Assembly (NCBI RefSeq): GCF_030408355.1
Contig: NZ_CP046606.1
Location: 310,001-374,000, forward strand
DNA length: 64,000 bases
Origin: Corynebacterium afermentans subsp. afermentans
GTDB lineage: Bacteria; Actinomycetota; Actinomycetes; Mycobacteriales; Mycobacteriaceae
Direction of reading: 5' to 3'
In this document: piece after piece, positions 34,324-43,200 of the stretch
How positions within the stretch are numbered: the first letter of the stretch is position 1
How the letters are laid out: each line of letters begins with the position of its first letter
Position numbers and translations under genes: made by a program
The notes under the pieces: generated by a model
Told to the model about the DNA's origin: nothing
The model's input: the letters and a program-made list of their open reading frames with translations, nothing else
Database searches by the model: none

Positions 34324-35001
34324 ATGTCCGTCGGCGACCTATCCACCAGCACCCAGAACTACCTCAAAGGCATCTGGGCGCTTTCGGAGTGGTCAGATAC
34401 GCCGGTGACGCCGTCGTCGGTGGCCAAGCACCTTGGACTGCGCAAATCCACCGTCTCCGACGGGGTGCGCAAGCTCGGCGAGCAGGGCCTGGTGGAACAC
34501 AAGCCTTACGGCGCCGTCGAGCTGACCGACACTGGCCGCACGTACGCGGTGGCGATGATTCGCCGCCACCGCCTGATTGAAACGTTTTTGGTGGAGGCGT
34601 TGGGTTACACCTGGGACCAGGTGCACGACGAGGCCGAAAACCTCGAGCACTCGGTGAGCGACTTCATGGTCGACCGCATCGACGCGTTTTTGGACTACCC
34701 CAGCCGCGACCCCCACGGCGATCCCATCCCCTCAGCCAGCGGCAGCGTCGAGACCCCCGCGGCGGTGCCGCTGACCGGTGTGCAACCCGGGCACACGGCC
34801 ACGATCGAGCGCATCGCGGACGACGACCCGAAGCTGCTGAAGTTCCTTGACAGCCATGGGCTCGTCGTCGGCGCACAGCTCGAGGTGGCGGCCGGCGCGC
34901 CTTATTCCGGCGCGGTGGAAGTCCGGCTGGCGGGCGCGTTGGCGGCGGTTCAGCTCGGCGAGGCCGCGACGGACTCCGTCTTCGTGCACGTCGACGAGTA
35001 G
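34324..35001 (+). CDS. mntR: DtxR-family manganese-responsive regulator MntR
   Basis: A 225-residue regulator. The winged helix (PVTPSSVAKHLGLRKSTVSDGVRKLGEQGLV) is followed by the DtxR metal-binding and dimer domain (RRHRLIETFLVEALGYTWDQVHDEAENLEHSVSDFMVDRI) and a C-terminal SH3/FeoA-like domain. The gene converges on a manganese/zinc-type ABC importer, so it most likely represses that importer when Mn is sufficient. An iron-responsive DtxR is the alternative. The ATG is 7 nt after TAGAGT. Its last 52 bp overlap the importer permease gene on the other strand. Confidence 0.85.
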   Translation: MSVGDLSTSTQNYLKGIWALSEWSDTPVTPSSVAKHLGLRKSTVSDGVRKLGEQGLVEHKPYGAVELTDTGRTYAVAMIRRHRLIETFLVEALGYTWDQVHDEAENLEHSVSDFMVDRIDAFLDYPSRDPHGDPIPSASGSVETPAAVPLTGVQPGHTATIERIADDDPKLLKFLDSHGLVVGAQLEVAAGAPYSGAVEVRLAGALAAVQLGEAATDSVFVHVDE

Positions 35002-35837
35002 CCGCGCCCGCGCCTACGCCCGCCGCGGACGCCGTGCGGGCCGAGAAGCCACACCGCGGCGAACACCGTGCCCTGGGCGAGCACGATCATGCCGCCAGAG
35101 GCCGTGTCCAGGTAGTAGGAGCAGTACAGCCCCACAACCGCGCACGCGGCGGACATAGCCGGCGCGATAAGCAGCATCACGCCGAACTTGTTGGTGATCA
35201 GGTACGCGGTCGCGCCCGGGATGATCAGCATCGCCACCACCAGGATCACGCCGACGGCCTGCAGCGCCACGACTGACGTCAGCGCCAGCAGCGCCAACAG
35301 GGTGGCGCCGAGCAGCCTCGGGTTCAGCCCGATCGCGTGCGCGTGCACGGGGTCGAACGCGTACAGGGTGAAGTCGCGCCGCTTCACAAGGAGCACCGTG
35401 AGCACTACCGCGCCCAGCAGCGCGACCTGCAGCACATCCCCGCGGGATACACCCAGCAGGTTGCCAAAGATGATGTGGTTCAAATCCGTATGCGACGGCG
35501 TCACCGAAATCAGCACCAAACCCAGGGCGAACATGGTGGTGAACACGATGCCGATCGCGGCGTCCTCCTTCACCCTGGAGGTATCTCGCACCACGCCGAT
35601 CAGGCCCACCGCCAAAAAGCCGAACAGTACCGCCCCGACGGCGAACGGCACGCCCACGATGTAGGCCAGCACCACGCCGGGCAACACCGCGTGGCTCACC
35701 GCGTCGCCCATGAGCGACCAGCCCACCAGCACCAGCCAGCAGGACAAAAGCGCGCACACAACGGACGCCACCAGCGACGTTGCCAGGGCGCGCACCATGA
35801 ACTCGTAGCCGAACGGCTCGGTTAACAGCGAGGTCAT
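34950..35837 (-). CDS. Manganese/zinc-type ABC importer, permease
   Basis: A 295-residue ABC-3 family membrane protein with about eight segments (GYEFMVRALATSLVASVVCALLS; LVGWSLMGDAVSHAVLPGVVLAY is the conserved loop). It brings Mn or Zn across the membrane. The last 17 codons are read from DNA that also encodes the end of mntR on the other strand. That tail (GYSSTCTKTESVAASPS) is unlike a membrane protein core and is probably dispensable. Its start overlaps the ATPase gene by 4 bp. Confidence 0.9.
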   Translation of the reverse strand: MTSLLTEPFGYEFMVRALATSLVASVVCALLSCWLVLVGWSLMGDAVSHAVLPGVVLAYIVGVPFAVGAVLFGFLAVGLIGVVRDTSRVKEDAAIGIVFTTMFALGLVLISVTPSHTDLNHIIFGNLLGVSRGDVLQVALLGAVVLTVLLVKRRDFTLYAFDPVHAHAIGLNPRLLGATLLALLALTSVVALQAVGVILVVAMLIIPGATAYLITNKFGVMLLIAPAMSAACAVVGLYCSYYLDTASGGMIVLAQGTVFAAVWLLGPHGVRGGRRRGRGYSSTCTKTESVAASPS

Positions 35838-36559
35838 GCCGGCACCCCCATCCCGAAGCCTTGCACGAGGTTGTCTGGCTCCAGCACCACCTTGGTCGGG
35901 GCGTGCATGAGCACGCGCCGGTTTAACAGCACCGTCTCGGGCGCGAGCTTCGGCAGCGCAACCAGGTCGTGGGTTACCACAACAACCGTGGTGCCTTCGG
36001 CGGCGAGCTCGTGCAGCAGCGCTGTGATGGTGGCTTCGGAGTTGGTGTCTACCCCGGCGAACGGCTCGTCGAGAAGCATGATGCTCGCGCCCTGGGCGAT
36101 GCCGCGCGCGATGAACGCGCGTTTTTTCTGCCCGCCGGACAGCTGGCCGATCTGGCGGCTGGCGAAATCCTCCAGGTGGGTGCGCGCCAGCGCCCGGTTC
36201 ACCGCTTCGACGTCCTCCTCGCGGGGGCGGCGGGTCAGGCCCATCCGACCGTAGCGGCCCATCATGACCACATCGCGCACAGTGACGGGAAACTGCCAGT
36301 CCACCTCTTCACTCTGGGGGACATAGCCCAAAATCTGCGACTTTCTCGCGCGCTGCGGATCCATCCCGTTGATGCGGACCGTGCCACGATCAGGATGCAC
36401 CAGCCCCATCACCGCTTTGAGCAGCGTGGATTTTCCGGCGCCGTTCATGCCGATCAGGCCGCAGATGCGGCTTGGCTGGACGGTGACAGTCGCGCCGTCA
36501 AGCGCCGCCACGTCGCCGTAGCGCACCGAGACATCCTCCACCGCGATCGCAGGGGTCAC
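35834..36559 (-). CDS. Manganese/zinc-type ABC importer, ATP-binding protein
   Basis: A 241-residue ATPase with Walker A GMNGAGKST, signature LSGGQKKRAFIARGIAQ and Walker B IMLLDEPFAGVD, and the EEVDWQFPVTVRDVVMMGRYG segment seen in Mn/Zn importers. Its ends overlap the binding-protein and permease genes by 4 bp each, so all three are coupled. Confidence 0.93.
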   Translation of the reverse strand: MTPAIAVEDVSVRYGDVAALDGATVTVQPSRICGLIGMNGAGKSTLLKAVMGLVHPDRGTVRINGMDPQRARKSQILGYVPQSEEVDWQFPVTVRDVVMMGRYGRMGLTRRPREEDVEAVNRALARTHLEDFASRQIGQLSGGQKKRAFIARGIAQGASIMLLDEPFAGVDTNSEATITALLHELAAEGTTVVVVTHDLVALPKLAPETVLLNRRVLMHAPTKVVLEPDNLVQGFGMGVPA

Positions 36560-37479
36560 TGCTTGCTCCCGGTCAGGCCTTCGATGATCACCTTCGTGTC
36601 GTGGCGGATAAGGTCCAGATACGTCGGCACCGGGCCGCCCTCCTCGGACAGCGAATCGACGTACAGTGTGCCGCCGAACTCCGCGCCGGTGGCCTCCGTG
36701 ACCTGCATCATCGGCGCGTTAGACACCGTGGACTCGCAGAACACCGCCGGAACCTCGTTGTCCTTGACAAACTCGATTGCGCCCGCGATCTGCTGCGGGG
36801 TGGCTTCCTGCTCCGCGTTGACCGGCCAGATGTAGCGCTCCTTGAGCTTCGCGTCGCGCGCCAGGTAGGAAAACGCACCCTCGCAGGTCACCAGCGCGCG
36901 CTGGTTGTCGGGCACTGCGGCGAGCTTGGTCTCGAGCTCGTCTTGCACGTCCTGCAGCTCGTTTTTGTACTTCCCGCCGTTGGCCTTGAAATCCTCGGCG
37001 TGCTGCGGCGAAAGCTTGCTGAACTCCTCGACGATGTTGTCCACGTAGGTCTGCACGTTCACCGGGCTCATCCAAGCGTGCGGGTTGGGCTTGCCGGCGT
37101 AGGCGTCCTCGGCGATATCGATCGGCTCCACACCGTCGCTGACCGTGGCGTGCGGCACGTCCAGGTCGGAGACGAACTGGGAGAACCAGCTTTCCAGGTT
37201 CATGCCGTTGTCCAGGATCAGGTCGGCGTCGGAGGCGCGTGAGATGTCGCCCGGGGTGGGCTCGTAACCGTGGATTTCCGCGCCGGGTTTGGTGATGGAC
37301 TCCACCCGTAGGTGGTCGCCGGCGACGTTCGAGGCGATGTCCTGGATCACCGTGAACGTGGTGAGCACCACGGGGGTGTCTTTGTCACCGGCGGTGTCGG
37401 TGCTGTCCTGCGAACAGCCTGCCAGGCCGGCAGCTAGCGCAGCCGTGGCGGCGAGTGCGAGCACCTTGGATTTCAGCAT
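36556..37479 (-). CDS. Manganese/zinc-binding lipoprotein of the ABC importer (cluster 9)
   Basis: A 307-residue ZnuA/PsaA-family metal receptor. The lipobox LAGC gives Cys22. The four metal ligands appear in order: His in AEIHGYEPTPGD, His in NPHAWMSP, Glu in VTCEGAFSYLA and Asp in LYVDSLSEEGGP. His-His-Glu-Asp is the manganese-preferring set, which supports Mn over Zn; no His-rich loop is present. AAAGGACC lies before the ATG. The gene leads the importer operon, 34 bp after a small gene on the same strand. Confidence 0.92.
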   Translation of the reverse strand: MLKSKVLALAATAALAAGLAGCSQDSTDTAGDKDTPVVLTTFTVIQDIASNVAGDHLRVESITKPGAEIHGYEPTPGDISRASDADLILDNGMNLESWFSQFVSDLDVPHATVSDGVEPIDIAEDAYAGKPNPHAWMSPVNVQTYVDNIVEEFSKLSPQHAEDFKANGGKYKNELQDVQDELETKLAAVPDNQRALVTCEGAFSYLARDAKLKERYIWPVNAEQEATPQQIAGAIEFVKDNEVPAVFCESTVSNAPMMQVTEATGAEFGGTLYVDSLSEEGGPVPTYLDLIRHDTKVIIEGLTGSKQ

Positions 37480-37513
37480 GTTGGTCCTTTTCTTTCTGTG
37501 TTTTTCCGTGCGG

Positions 37514-37750
37514 TTAGAGAAGCGGCGGCGGGCCGACGCGGTGGGACGTGGCAATGAATCGGTCGAGCTTTTGCGGGGATTCGTCGCGCAGGTAGACGGC
37601 GAGCAGCCGCATCAGGTTGAGCGTGACGTCTTCCGGGTTGGTGCTGGAGCGCACGAGCCGCGCGGACGCGAGGTAGTCGCCTTCGCGTGCGGTCTCGAAC
37701 AGTGCGATGGCTTCGAGCCATGCGCCCATGTTGGAGTCATCAAGTCCCAT
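37514..37750 (-). CDS. Small conserved protein of unknown function
   Basis: A 78-residue, mainly helical soluble protein (MGLDDSNMGAWLEAIALFETAREGDYLASARLVRSS...) with the look of a TPR- or DUF-type corynebacterial helical protein. The ATG is 8 nt after TATTAT. A 20-bp dyad (37765-37784) abuts that -10 box. It could be cotranscribed with the manganese importer genes downstream, in which case the dyad would control metal uptake. Confidence 0.65.
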   Translation of the reverse strand: MGLDDSNMGAWLEAIALFETAREGDYLASARLVRSSTNPEDVTLNLMRLLAVYLRDESPQKLDRFIATSHRVGPPPLL

Positions 37751-37764
37751 ACCGGCGAATAATA

Positions 37765-37784
37765 AAGTTCGGGTCACCGAACTT
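37765..37784. promoter_or_regulatory. 8-bp inverted repeat, probable operator
   Basis: AAGTTCGG (37765-37772) and CCGAACTT (37777-37784) flank GTCA. It directly adjoins the -10 box (37759-37764) of the minus-strand small gene and lies 46 bp upstream of the menG -10 box. MntR or another DtxR-type protein is the obvious candidate because the downstream operon includes the manganese importer. Confidence 0.5.
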
Positions 37785-37843
37785 GCAAGTGTTGTGTTGT
37801 CGTACGGCCTCCGTTTGTGGGTGGCAAAGTAGACTTGCGCACC

Positions 37844-38533
37844 ATGGCCAAGGCGGATCTGGACAAACAACCCTTCGACGTTGCCGGCATGTTCGACGAC
37901 GTGGGCAAAAACTACGACAAGACCAACACTGTGCTGTCGTTCGGCCTGGACAAGCACTGGCGACGCCGCACGCGCGAGCGCCTCAACCTGCAGCCGGGCG
38001 AGCTCGTGCTGGATCTCGCCGCCGGCACCGCCGTATCCACCGTGGAGCTTGGCAAGTCCGGCGCGTGGGTGGTGGCCTGCGACTTCTCCCAGGGCATGCT
38101 CGCCGCCGGCAAAGACCGCAACGTGCCCAAGGTCGTCGGTGATGCGATGCACCTGCCGTTCGCCGATGGCACCTTCGACGCGGTGACCATCTCCTACGGG
38201 CTGCGCAACGTCCACGACTTCGAGGCCGGCTTGCGCGAGATGGCGCGCGTGACCAAGCCGGGCGGGCGCCTGGCCGTCAACGAGTTCTCCACCCCCGTCG
38301 TGCCGGGTTTTCGCACCCTGTACAAGGAGTTCCTGCCGCTGGCGGTGCCGGCGCTGGCGAAGCTATTTTCCTCCAATGCGGAGGCATACGAGTACCTCGC
38401 CGAATCCATCCGCGCCTGGCCGGGCCAGAAAGAGCTCGCCGCGGCGATTAACGCCAACGGCTGGGCCGATGCCGGCTGGCAGAACCTCACCGGCGGTATT
38501 GTCGCGCTGCACAGCGCGGTCAAGCCTGCCTAG
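37844..38533 (+). CDS. menG: Demethylmenaquinone methyltransferase MenG (UbiE)
   Basis: A 229-residue SAM-dependent methyltransferase that makes menaquinone from demethylmenaquinone. It shows [25 protein letters not shown] at the start, motif [16 protein letters not shown], then [32 protein letters not shown], all UbiE/MenG signatures. The ATG is 8 nt after TAGACT. Its 3' end overlaps the converging menJ gene by 4 bp. Confidence 0.94.
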   Translation: MAKADLDKQPFDVAGMFDDVGKNYDKTNTVLSFGLDKHWRRRTRERLNLQPGELVLDLAAGTAVSTVELGKSGAWVVACDFSQGMLAAGKDRNVPKVVGDAMHLPFADGTFDAVTISYGLRNVHDFEAGLREMARVTKPGGRLAVNEFSTPVVPGFRTLYKEFLPLAVPALAKLFSSNAEAYEYLAESIRAWPGQKELAAAINANGWADAGWQNLTGGIVALHSAVKPA

Positions 38534-39741
38534 CGCACGTCCCAAAGCGGCTGGTCGCCCGACACCGCCCGCGCGCCCTTACCGGCCATGCGCCACAGCC
38601 TTGCGACGAGGTCTGTATCTTCCTCGGCCACCAGGTTGCCCATCAGCCGCGCCGCCGCCGGCATGAGGTAGCGCCCGCCCAGCCCGCGCAGCGCCACCGG
38701 TCCCGCCAGCGGCAAAAACTGCGGGTATGTCAGCAGGCGCGCCAGGGTGCGGGCCAGGGTGAACGCCTCGCCGTAGCGCTCGCGCAGAAGCGCCGGCCAC
38801 GCCAGCGTCAGGTCCCCGCCGCCTGCGATCAGCTCGACGGCGGCGACCGCCGTTTCCAGCCCGTAGTCGATGCCCTCGCCGTTGAGCGGGTTCACGCACG
38901 CCGCCGCGTCGCCGATCAGCGCCCAGTTCGGGCCCGCCACGTTGGACACCGCCCCACCCATCGGCAGAAGCGCCGAGGCCACCGCCTGTTCTGGGCCGAG
39001 CTGCCACGCCTCACGCTGCTGCGAGGCGTACAGGGCCAAAAGCTTTTTGGTGTTGACCTTCGCCGGGCGCGCATCCGTCGACAGTGCGCCGCAGCCGAGG
39101 TTGACGGTGCCGTCGCCGAGCGGGAAGATCCAGCCGTAGCCGGGCTGGATTACCCCGTCGGCGTCGCGAAGTTCCACGTGGGAGTGCATCCACGGCTCGT
39201 CCGAGTACGGCGAGTCGCAGTAGGAGCGCGCCGCAATCCCGTAGACCTGCCCGCGGTGCCACGTACGCCCCAGCAGCTTGCCGAAAGGGGAGCGCACCCC
39301 GTCCGCCACGACCACCCAGCGGGCGCGCACCACCCCCTGCTCGGTCTCCACCGCGCTGATCGCTCCGCCGCTGAAACGCACCCCCGTCGCCGCACAGTCG
39401 TGGCGCACGGTCGCGCCGGCCTGCGCCGCCGCGGTCACCAGCGAGGCGTCAAACGCCGCACGCGGGGACGCCGAGCCCTCCCCACGCGGCCACGGCGCGA
39501 CCACATCCCCGCCGAAGCCATGCAGCTTCAGGCCTTTGTTGCGGTACGCGGGCACGTCCAACCCCAGGCGCACAAGCGTATCGACGGCCCGAGGGGTCAG
39601 TCCGTCCCCGCAGGTTTTGTCGCGGCGGGGACCCTGGGCGTCGAGAAGCAATGTGCTCATGCCGGCGCGCTGAGCCGCGATCGCCGCGGCGGAACCCGCA
39701 GGGCCAGCGCCCACAACAACGAGGTCGAACAACTCACTCAC
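38530..39741 (-). CDS. menJ: Menaquinone beta-isoprenyl-unit reductase MenJ (geranylgeranyl reductase family)
   Basis: A 403-residue FAD enzyme that saturates one isoprene unit of menaquinone to give MK(II-H2). The FAD motif is [32 protein letters not shown] is the family signature, and [25 protein letters not shown] is the second FAD site. It occupies the position of Rv0561c (MenJ). GTG 39741 is preferred because CAGAAT lies 7 nt upstream; an ATG at 39750 is the alternative. Confidence 0.9.
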   Translation of the reverse strand: MSELFDLVVVGAGPAGSAAAIAAQRAGMSTLLLDAQGPRRDKTCGDGLTPRAVDTLVRLGLDVPAYRNKGLKLHGFGGDVVAPWPRGEGSASPRAAFDASLVTAAAQAGATVRHDCAATGVRFSGGAISAVETEQGVVRARWVVVADGVRSPFGKLLGRTWHRGQVYGIAARSYCDSPYSDEPWMHSHVELRDADGVIQPGYGWIFPLGDGTVNLGCGALSTDARPAKVNTKKLLALYASQQREAWQLGPEQAVASALLPMGGAVSNVAGPNWALIGDAAACVNPLNGEGIDYGLETAVAAVELIAGGGDLTLAWPALLRERYGEAFTLARTLARLLTYPQFLPLAGPVALRGLGGRYLMPAAARLMGNLVAEEDTDLVARLWRMAGKGARAVSGDQPLWDVR

Positions 39742-39845
39742 GCGCCACATTCTGCCAGCGCCACCCGCAAGTGCACCCGGCGGGGTAATTGGGCTACGGT
39801 TAGTGCGTTACACATGGGCCCACCCAACCTGCAAGGACGTTATCT

Positions 39846-40871
39846 ATGACGTACGGCACCACTCCGTCACCGCGCCACGGATTCAACCTGGACCTGGGCG
39901 ACGACGCGCTCAACACCCGGCTCAACACCGGGCTCGAAGCGGTGGAGGAGCTGCTGATAACGGAGCTCAACCGAGGGGAGAGCTTCCTCACCGACAAAGT
40001 CACCCACCTGGCCAAAGCCGGCGGCAAACGCTTCCGCCCCATGATGGCGCTGCTCTGCAGCGAATTCGGGCCGAACCCCGGCGCCGAAAACATCATCCGC
40101 GGCGCCGCCGTGACCGAGATGGTGCACCTGGCCACGCTCTACCACGACGACGTCATGGACGAAGCCGAGCGCCGCCGCGGCGTCGAATCCGCCAACACCC
40201 GGTGGACCAACACCGTGGCCATCCTCGCCGGCGACATCCTGTTCGCCCACGCGTCGCGCCAAATGGCGCTCATGGACCTCGACACCGTGGCCCACTTCGC
40301 CGACACCTTCTCCGAGCTGGTCACCGGCCAGATGCGCGAAACCGTCGGCGCGGACGGCACGGGCGCGACGGACCCAGTGGAGCACTACCTGAAAGTCATT
40401 GAGGAAAAAACCGGCGTGCTCATCTCCTCCGCCGCCTACCTGGGCGCGCGCCACGCCGGCGCCTCCGACGAGGTGGTGGCGCGCTGCGCCCGCATCGGCG
40501 ACGCGGTGGGCATGATCTTCCAAATCGTCGACGACATCATCGACATCTTCTCCGACCCCGAGCAGTCCGGAAAAACCCCCGGCACCGACCTGCGCGAGGG
40601 CGTGTTCACCCTGCCGGTGCTCTACGCGCTGCAAGAGGACTCGCCGGCGGGCGAGGAGCTTCGCGGGCTGCTCACCGGCCCGCTGACCAACGACGATGAT
40701 GTGAACCGCGCCCTCGAGCTGCTCGGCCAGACCCGTGGGCGCGAGCGTGCCCTGGAGACCGTGCGCGGCTACGTCGACGACGTTGAGCGCGAACTCGACG
40801 CCCTGCCCGACGGCCCCGCCCGCGAAGCGCTTCGCACCATGACCCGCCTGACCGTCGAACGAGTCGGTTAA
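39846..40871 (+). CDS. Polyprenyl diphosphate synthase (GrcC/HepT-like), menaquinone side chain
   Basis: A 341-residue trans-prenyl synthase. The first Asp-rich motif DDVMD is at residues 101-105 and the second, DDIID, at 229-233; GGKRFRPMMALL and LREGVFTLPVLYAL are the other conserved blocks. The second residue after FARM and the long length fit a medium/long-chain synthase that supplies MenA. It occupies the place of Rv0562 (grcC1). AAGGA lies before the ATG. Confidence 0.92.
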   Translation: MTYGTTPSPRHGFNLDLGDDALNTRLNTGLEAVEELLITELNRGESFLTDKVTHLAKAGGKRFRPMMALLCSEFGPNPGAENIIRGAAVTEMVHLATLYHDDVMDEAERRRGVESANTRWTNTVAILAGDILFAHASRQMALMDLDTVAHFADTFSELVTGQMRETVGADGTGATDPVEHYLKVIEEKTGVLISSAAYLGARHAGASDEVVARCARIGDAVGMIFQIVDDIIDIFSDPEQSGKTPGTDLREGVFTLPVLYALQEDSPAGEELRGLLTGPLTNDDDVNRALELLGQTRGRERALETVRGYVDDVERELDALPDGPAREALRTMTRLTVERVG

Positions 40872-40880
40872 CCAGCCGAT

Positions 40881-40911
40881 TTGCGCCGATTGCAGGGCGG
40901 TGTTGTAAGGT
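40881..40911 (+). promoter_or_regulatory. Probable promoter of tRNA-Tyr
   Basis: TTGCGC (40881-40886) and TAAGGT (40906-40911) are 19 nt apart, with the tRNA 5' end 24 nt beyond the -10. Confidence 0.4.
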
Positions 40912-40935
40912 AAATCCCGCACTTTGAACGTGCTT

Positions 40936-41020
40936 GCCAGGTTGCCCGAGCGGCCAAAGGGAGCGGACTGTAAATCCGCCGGCATTGCCTTCAGAAGTTC
41001 GAATCTTCTACCTGGCACCA
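40936..41020 (+). tRNA. tRNA-Tyr (GTA), CCA encoded
   Basis: Acceptor strands GCCAGGT and ACCTGGC pair fully. The anticodon stem GCGGA/TCCGC has loop CTGTAAA (anticodon GTA, 40970-40972). There is a long variable arm as expected for a class II tRNA, the T loop is TTCGAAT, and the 3' CCA is encoded at 41018-41020. Confidence 0.95.
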
Positions 41021-41026
41021 CACACA

Positions 41027-41058
41027 AAACCCCGTCGGTTTTTCAACCGGCGGGGTTT
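41027..41058 (+). terminator. Terminator of tRNA-Tyr
   Basis: AAACCCCGTCGGTT (41027-41040) pairs with AACCGGCGGGGTTT (41045-41058) with one G-T pair and loop TTTC; the 3' arm ends in TTT. Confidence 0.8.
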
Positions 41059-41337
41059 CGTCGTGAGGTGGGGGCAAAGGTGCGCCCGGTTCAGCGTGCC
41101 GCGGGGGTGAGGCTTGGCCCCTTTTTGGTGTGCGTAGCTCTGGCCAAGGTGCCGTTTCACTTCACCGCCGCGGTTGGCATTGCGACACCACCGATGCGAC
41201 ATCTTTTGATCCTTATCGCCCTTCAAAACCACCTCTTTCCAGCCGATTTGTGTTTGAAAACAATATCGGGTTAATCTTTCCAAGGCTTCAACGGAGCGGG
41301 TCAGAGCGAAAGCGAAGATCCACAACAAAGAGGCTGT
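41059..41337. other. Gene-free gap before tRNA-Thr
   Basis: About 279 bp without a supported gene. I see only the promoter-like pair at 41248-41277. Confidence 0.5.
41248..41277 (+). promoter_or_regulatory. Probable promoter of tRNA-Thr
   Basis: TTGTGT (41248-41253), then TTAATC (41271-41276) after 17 nt, or TAATCT after 18 nt. The tRNA begins about 60 nt downstream. Confidence 0.5.
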
Positions 41338-41410
41338 GCCCCCTTAGCTCAGTCGGCAGAGCGTTTCCATGGTAAGGAAAAGGTCGACAGTTCGATTCTG
41401 TCAGGGGGCT
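41338..41410 (+). tRNA. tRNA-Thr (GGT)
   Basis: Acceptor GCCCCCT/AGGGGGC. Anticodon stem TTTCC/GGAAA with loop ATGGTAA (anticodon GGT), T loop TTCGATT. CCA is not encoded. Confidence 0.95.
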
Positions 41411-41461
41411 CTGTTGTTTGCTGGGGTCCTTGCACTTCGTGCGAGCGTCAGCGAGCACCAT

Positions 41462-41533
41462 GGCGGTGTAGCTCAGTGGTAGAGCAAGCGACTCATAATC
41501 GCTGTGTCGAGAGTTCAATTCTCTCCATCGCTA
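41462..41533 (+). tRNA. tRNA-Met (CAT), elongator
   Basis: Acceptor GGCGGTG/CATCGCT with G-T pairs, anticodon stem AGCGA/TCGCT with loop CTCATAA (anticodon CAT), T arm GAGAG/CTCTC. It lacks the GGG/CCC anticodon stem of an initiator tRNA. CCA is not encoded. Confidence 0.92.
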
Positions 41534-41597
41534 CTCACCTCAAACGGGAACCGAAAGGGCCCCGTGGTAGGGTTAGGCGCACTTGATCGAGTGCCCT

Positions 41598-41673
41598 AGG
41601 GGCGTGGCGCAATTGGTAGCGCAACGGTCTCCAAAACCGTAGGTTGCAGGTTCGAGTCCTGTCGCCCCTGCCA
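41598..41673 (+). tRNA. tRNA-Trp (CCA), 3' CCA encoded
   Basis: Acceptor AGGGGCG/CGCCCCT, anticodon stem ACGGT/ACCGT with loop CTCCAAA (anticodon CCA), T loop TTCGAGT, 3' CCA at 41671-41673. It lies 21 bp before secE, the usual actinobacterial order. Confidence 0.95.
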
Positions 41674-41694
41674 AAACAACCTGGAGGAGTTTTA

Positions 41695-42015
41695 GTGACT
41701 AACCCCAACGGTCAAAACCCCGCACAGCCGACCGGCAAGCGTCAGCTGCGTGGGGCTTCTCCCATTTCCTCCGAAGGCTACGAGGCGAAGCGCGCCCCCG
41801 TCGCCACCGACGACGAAGACGCCAAGGACGGCTCCAGCGTCACCGCCTTCCCGGGCGAAGTCGTCTCCGAGATGAACAAAGTCATCTGGCCCACCGGCAA
41901 GCAGATGCTCAACTACACGCTCATCGTGTTCGCGTTCTTGATCGTGCTGACCATCTTCGTGTGGGGCACCGACGCGCTGGCATCGTGGGCGATTCGCTGG
42001 ATCTTCATCCGCTAG
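41695..42015 (+). CDS. secE: Preprotein translocase subunit SecE
   Basis: A 106-residue SecE with a long polar N-terminus and one membrane segment (about 72-92, YTLIVFAFLIVLTIFVWGTDAL). The conserved EMNKVIWPTGKQ amphipathic helix lies before it. It stabilises SecY in the translocon. The GTG start has GGAGGAG upstream. A terminator-like hairpin separates it from nusG. Confidence 0.93.
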   Translation: MTNPNGQNPAQPTGKRQLRGASPISSEGYEAKRAPVATDDEDAKDGSSVTAFPGEVVSEMNKVIWPTGKQMLNYTLIVFAFLIVLTIFVWGTDALASWAIRWIFIR

Positions 42016-42041
42016 GTACAATTTCACGCGTACAACGTTTT

Positions 42042-42080
42042 CCCGCCGCCTCGGACACCGAGGAGGGCGGGATAATTTTT
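42042..42080 (+). terminator. Terminator between secE and nusG
   Basis: CCCGCC/GGCGGG and CCTCGG/CCGAGG stack with one G-A mismatch around ACA, followed by ATAATTTTT. Confidence 0.75.
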
Positions 42081-42130
42081 GCCCCGGTACCCTGGGGCGC
42101 ACACGTTTCGACGCATGAGGAGACAAAGCC

Positions 42131-43159
42131 ATGACTGAGGCAAACAAAGACGTTCAAGGCGCCATCGAGAACAACGAGCAGGAAATGATCGACGAGGGCG
42201 CGCCCGTGCAGCCGTCCACCGACCCGGCCCTCAACGGCGGCGACGACGACCCGGCCGGCACCGAGGGCGGTGACTCCTCCGACGAGGAGAGCGACAGTAG
42301 CGGCGAGTCTGACGCTGCGGACGCTGACGCTGCCGTCGCTAGCACGGAGTTGAGCGACGCCGAGGTGCAGGACGCGGCGCAGGACTCCGTCGACGCCGAG
42401 GCGGACGAGGCGGCAGACGCCGACGGTGCCGTCGAGGAGCCGGTCCAGGAGACCGACCTCAACAACGTCGAGGCCGAAGCGGGCGAGGGCGAGGCCGACG
42501 CGGACGCTGACTCCGACAGCGAATACCGCCGCCGCCTGCGCGAGTACACCCGCGAGCTGAAGAAGCAGCCGGGCGACTGGTACATCATCCAGTCCTACTC
42601 CGGCTACGAAAACAAGGTGAAGACCAACCTAGAGATGCGCTCCCAGACCCTCGAGGTCGAAGACTCCATCTACGAGGTTGTCGTGCCCATCGAGCAGGCC
42701 ATCGAGAACAAGGACGGCAAGAAGAAGCTGGTCAAGCGCAAGCTTCTGCCGGGCTACGTGCTCGTGCGCATGGACATGAACGACGCCGCCTGGTCCGTGG
42801 TCCGCGAGACGCCGGGTGTGACCTCGTTCGTGGGCAATGAGGGCAATGCGACGCCGGTGAAGCACCGTGACGTCGCTAAGTTCTTGCTTCCCAAGTCCGC
42901 CGCTACCGGCGCGAAGCCGGAGGTCAACGCCGAGGGCGAGACCGTCGTGGCGATGCCGGAGGAAGAGGCGCCGAAGCAGCTCGCGCACGACTACAAGGTC
43001 GGCGAGGCTGTCACGATCCTCTCCGGCGCGCTGGCGAGCGTGTCCGCCACCATCAACTCGATCGACCCGGAGACCGGCAAGATCGAGGCGCTGGTGTCCA
43101 TCTTCGGCCGCGAGACCCCGGTGGAGCTGACCGCCGACCAGATCGAGCGCATCATGTAG
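42131..43159 (+). CDS. nusG: Transcription termination/antitermination factor NusG with long acidic N-terminal extension
   Basis: A 342-residue NusG. The NGN domain begins near W150 (WYIIQSYSGYENKVKTNL) and the KOW domain is at the C-terminus (VGEAVTILSGALASVSATI). The first ~145 residues are an extension of Asp, Glu, Ala and Ser with no fold; E. coli NusG has none, but actinobacteria commonly carry one. It binds RNA polymerase and couples to Rho and ribosomes. The ATG follows GAGGAGAC. Confidence 0.95.
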   Translation: MTEANKDVQGAIENNEQEMIDEGAPVQPSTDPALNGGDDDPAGTEGGDSSDEESDSSGESDAADADAAVASTELSDAEVQDAAQDSVDAEADEAADADGAVEEPVQETDLNNVEAEAGEGEADADADSDSEYRRRLREYTRELKKQPGDWYIIQSYSGYENKVKTNLEMRSQTLEVEDSIYEVVVPIEQAIENKDGKKKLVKRKLLPGYVLVRMDMNDAAWSVVRETPGVTSFVGNEGNATPVKHRDVAKFLLPKSAATGAKPEVNAEGETVVAMPEEEAPKQLAHDYKVGEAVTILSGALASVSATINSIDPETGKIEALVSIFGRETPVELTADQIERIM

Positions 43160-43166
43160 GAGCGTT

Positions 43167-43196
43167 TTGCTTCTCGACGTCCTCACGGCGTATCCT
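43167..43196 (+). promoter_or_regulatory. Probable promoter of rplK-rplA
   Basis: TTGCTT (43167-43172) and TATCCT (43191-43196) are 18 nt apart. The transcript would begin at the hairpin at 43201, giving a leader of about 125 nt that could hold an L1 or L11 autoregulatory site. Confidence 0.55.
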
Positions 43197-43200
43197 GATT

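Noticed and set aside
41692..42147. Minus-strand frame across secE
   Set aside because: Shadow of secE; low-complexity Arg/His content and no start signal.
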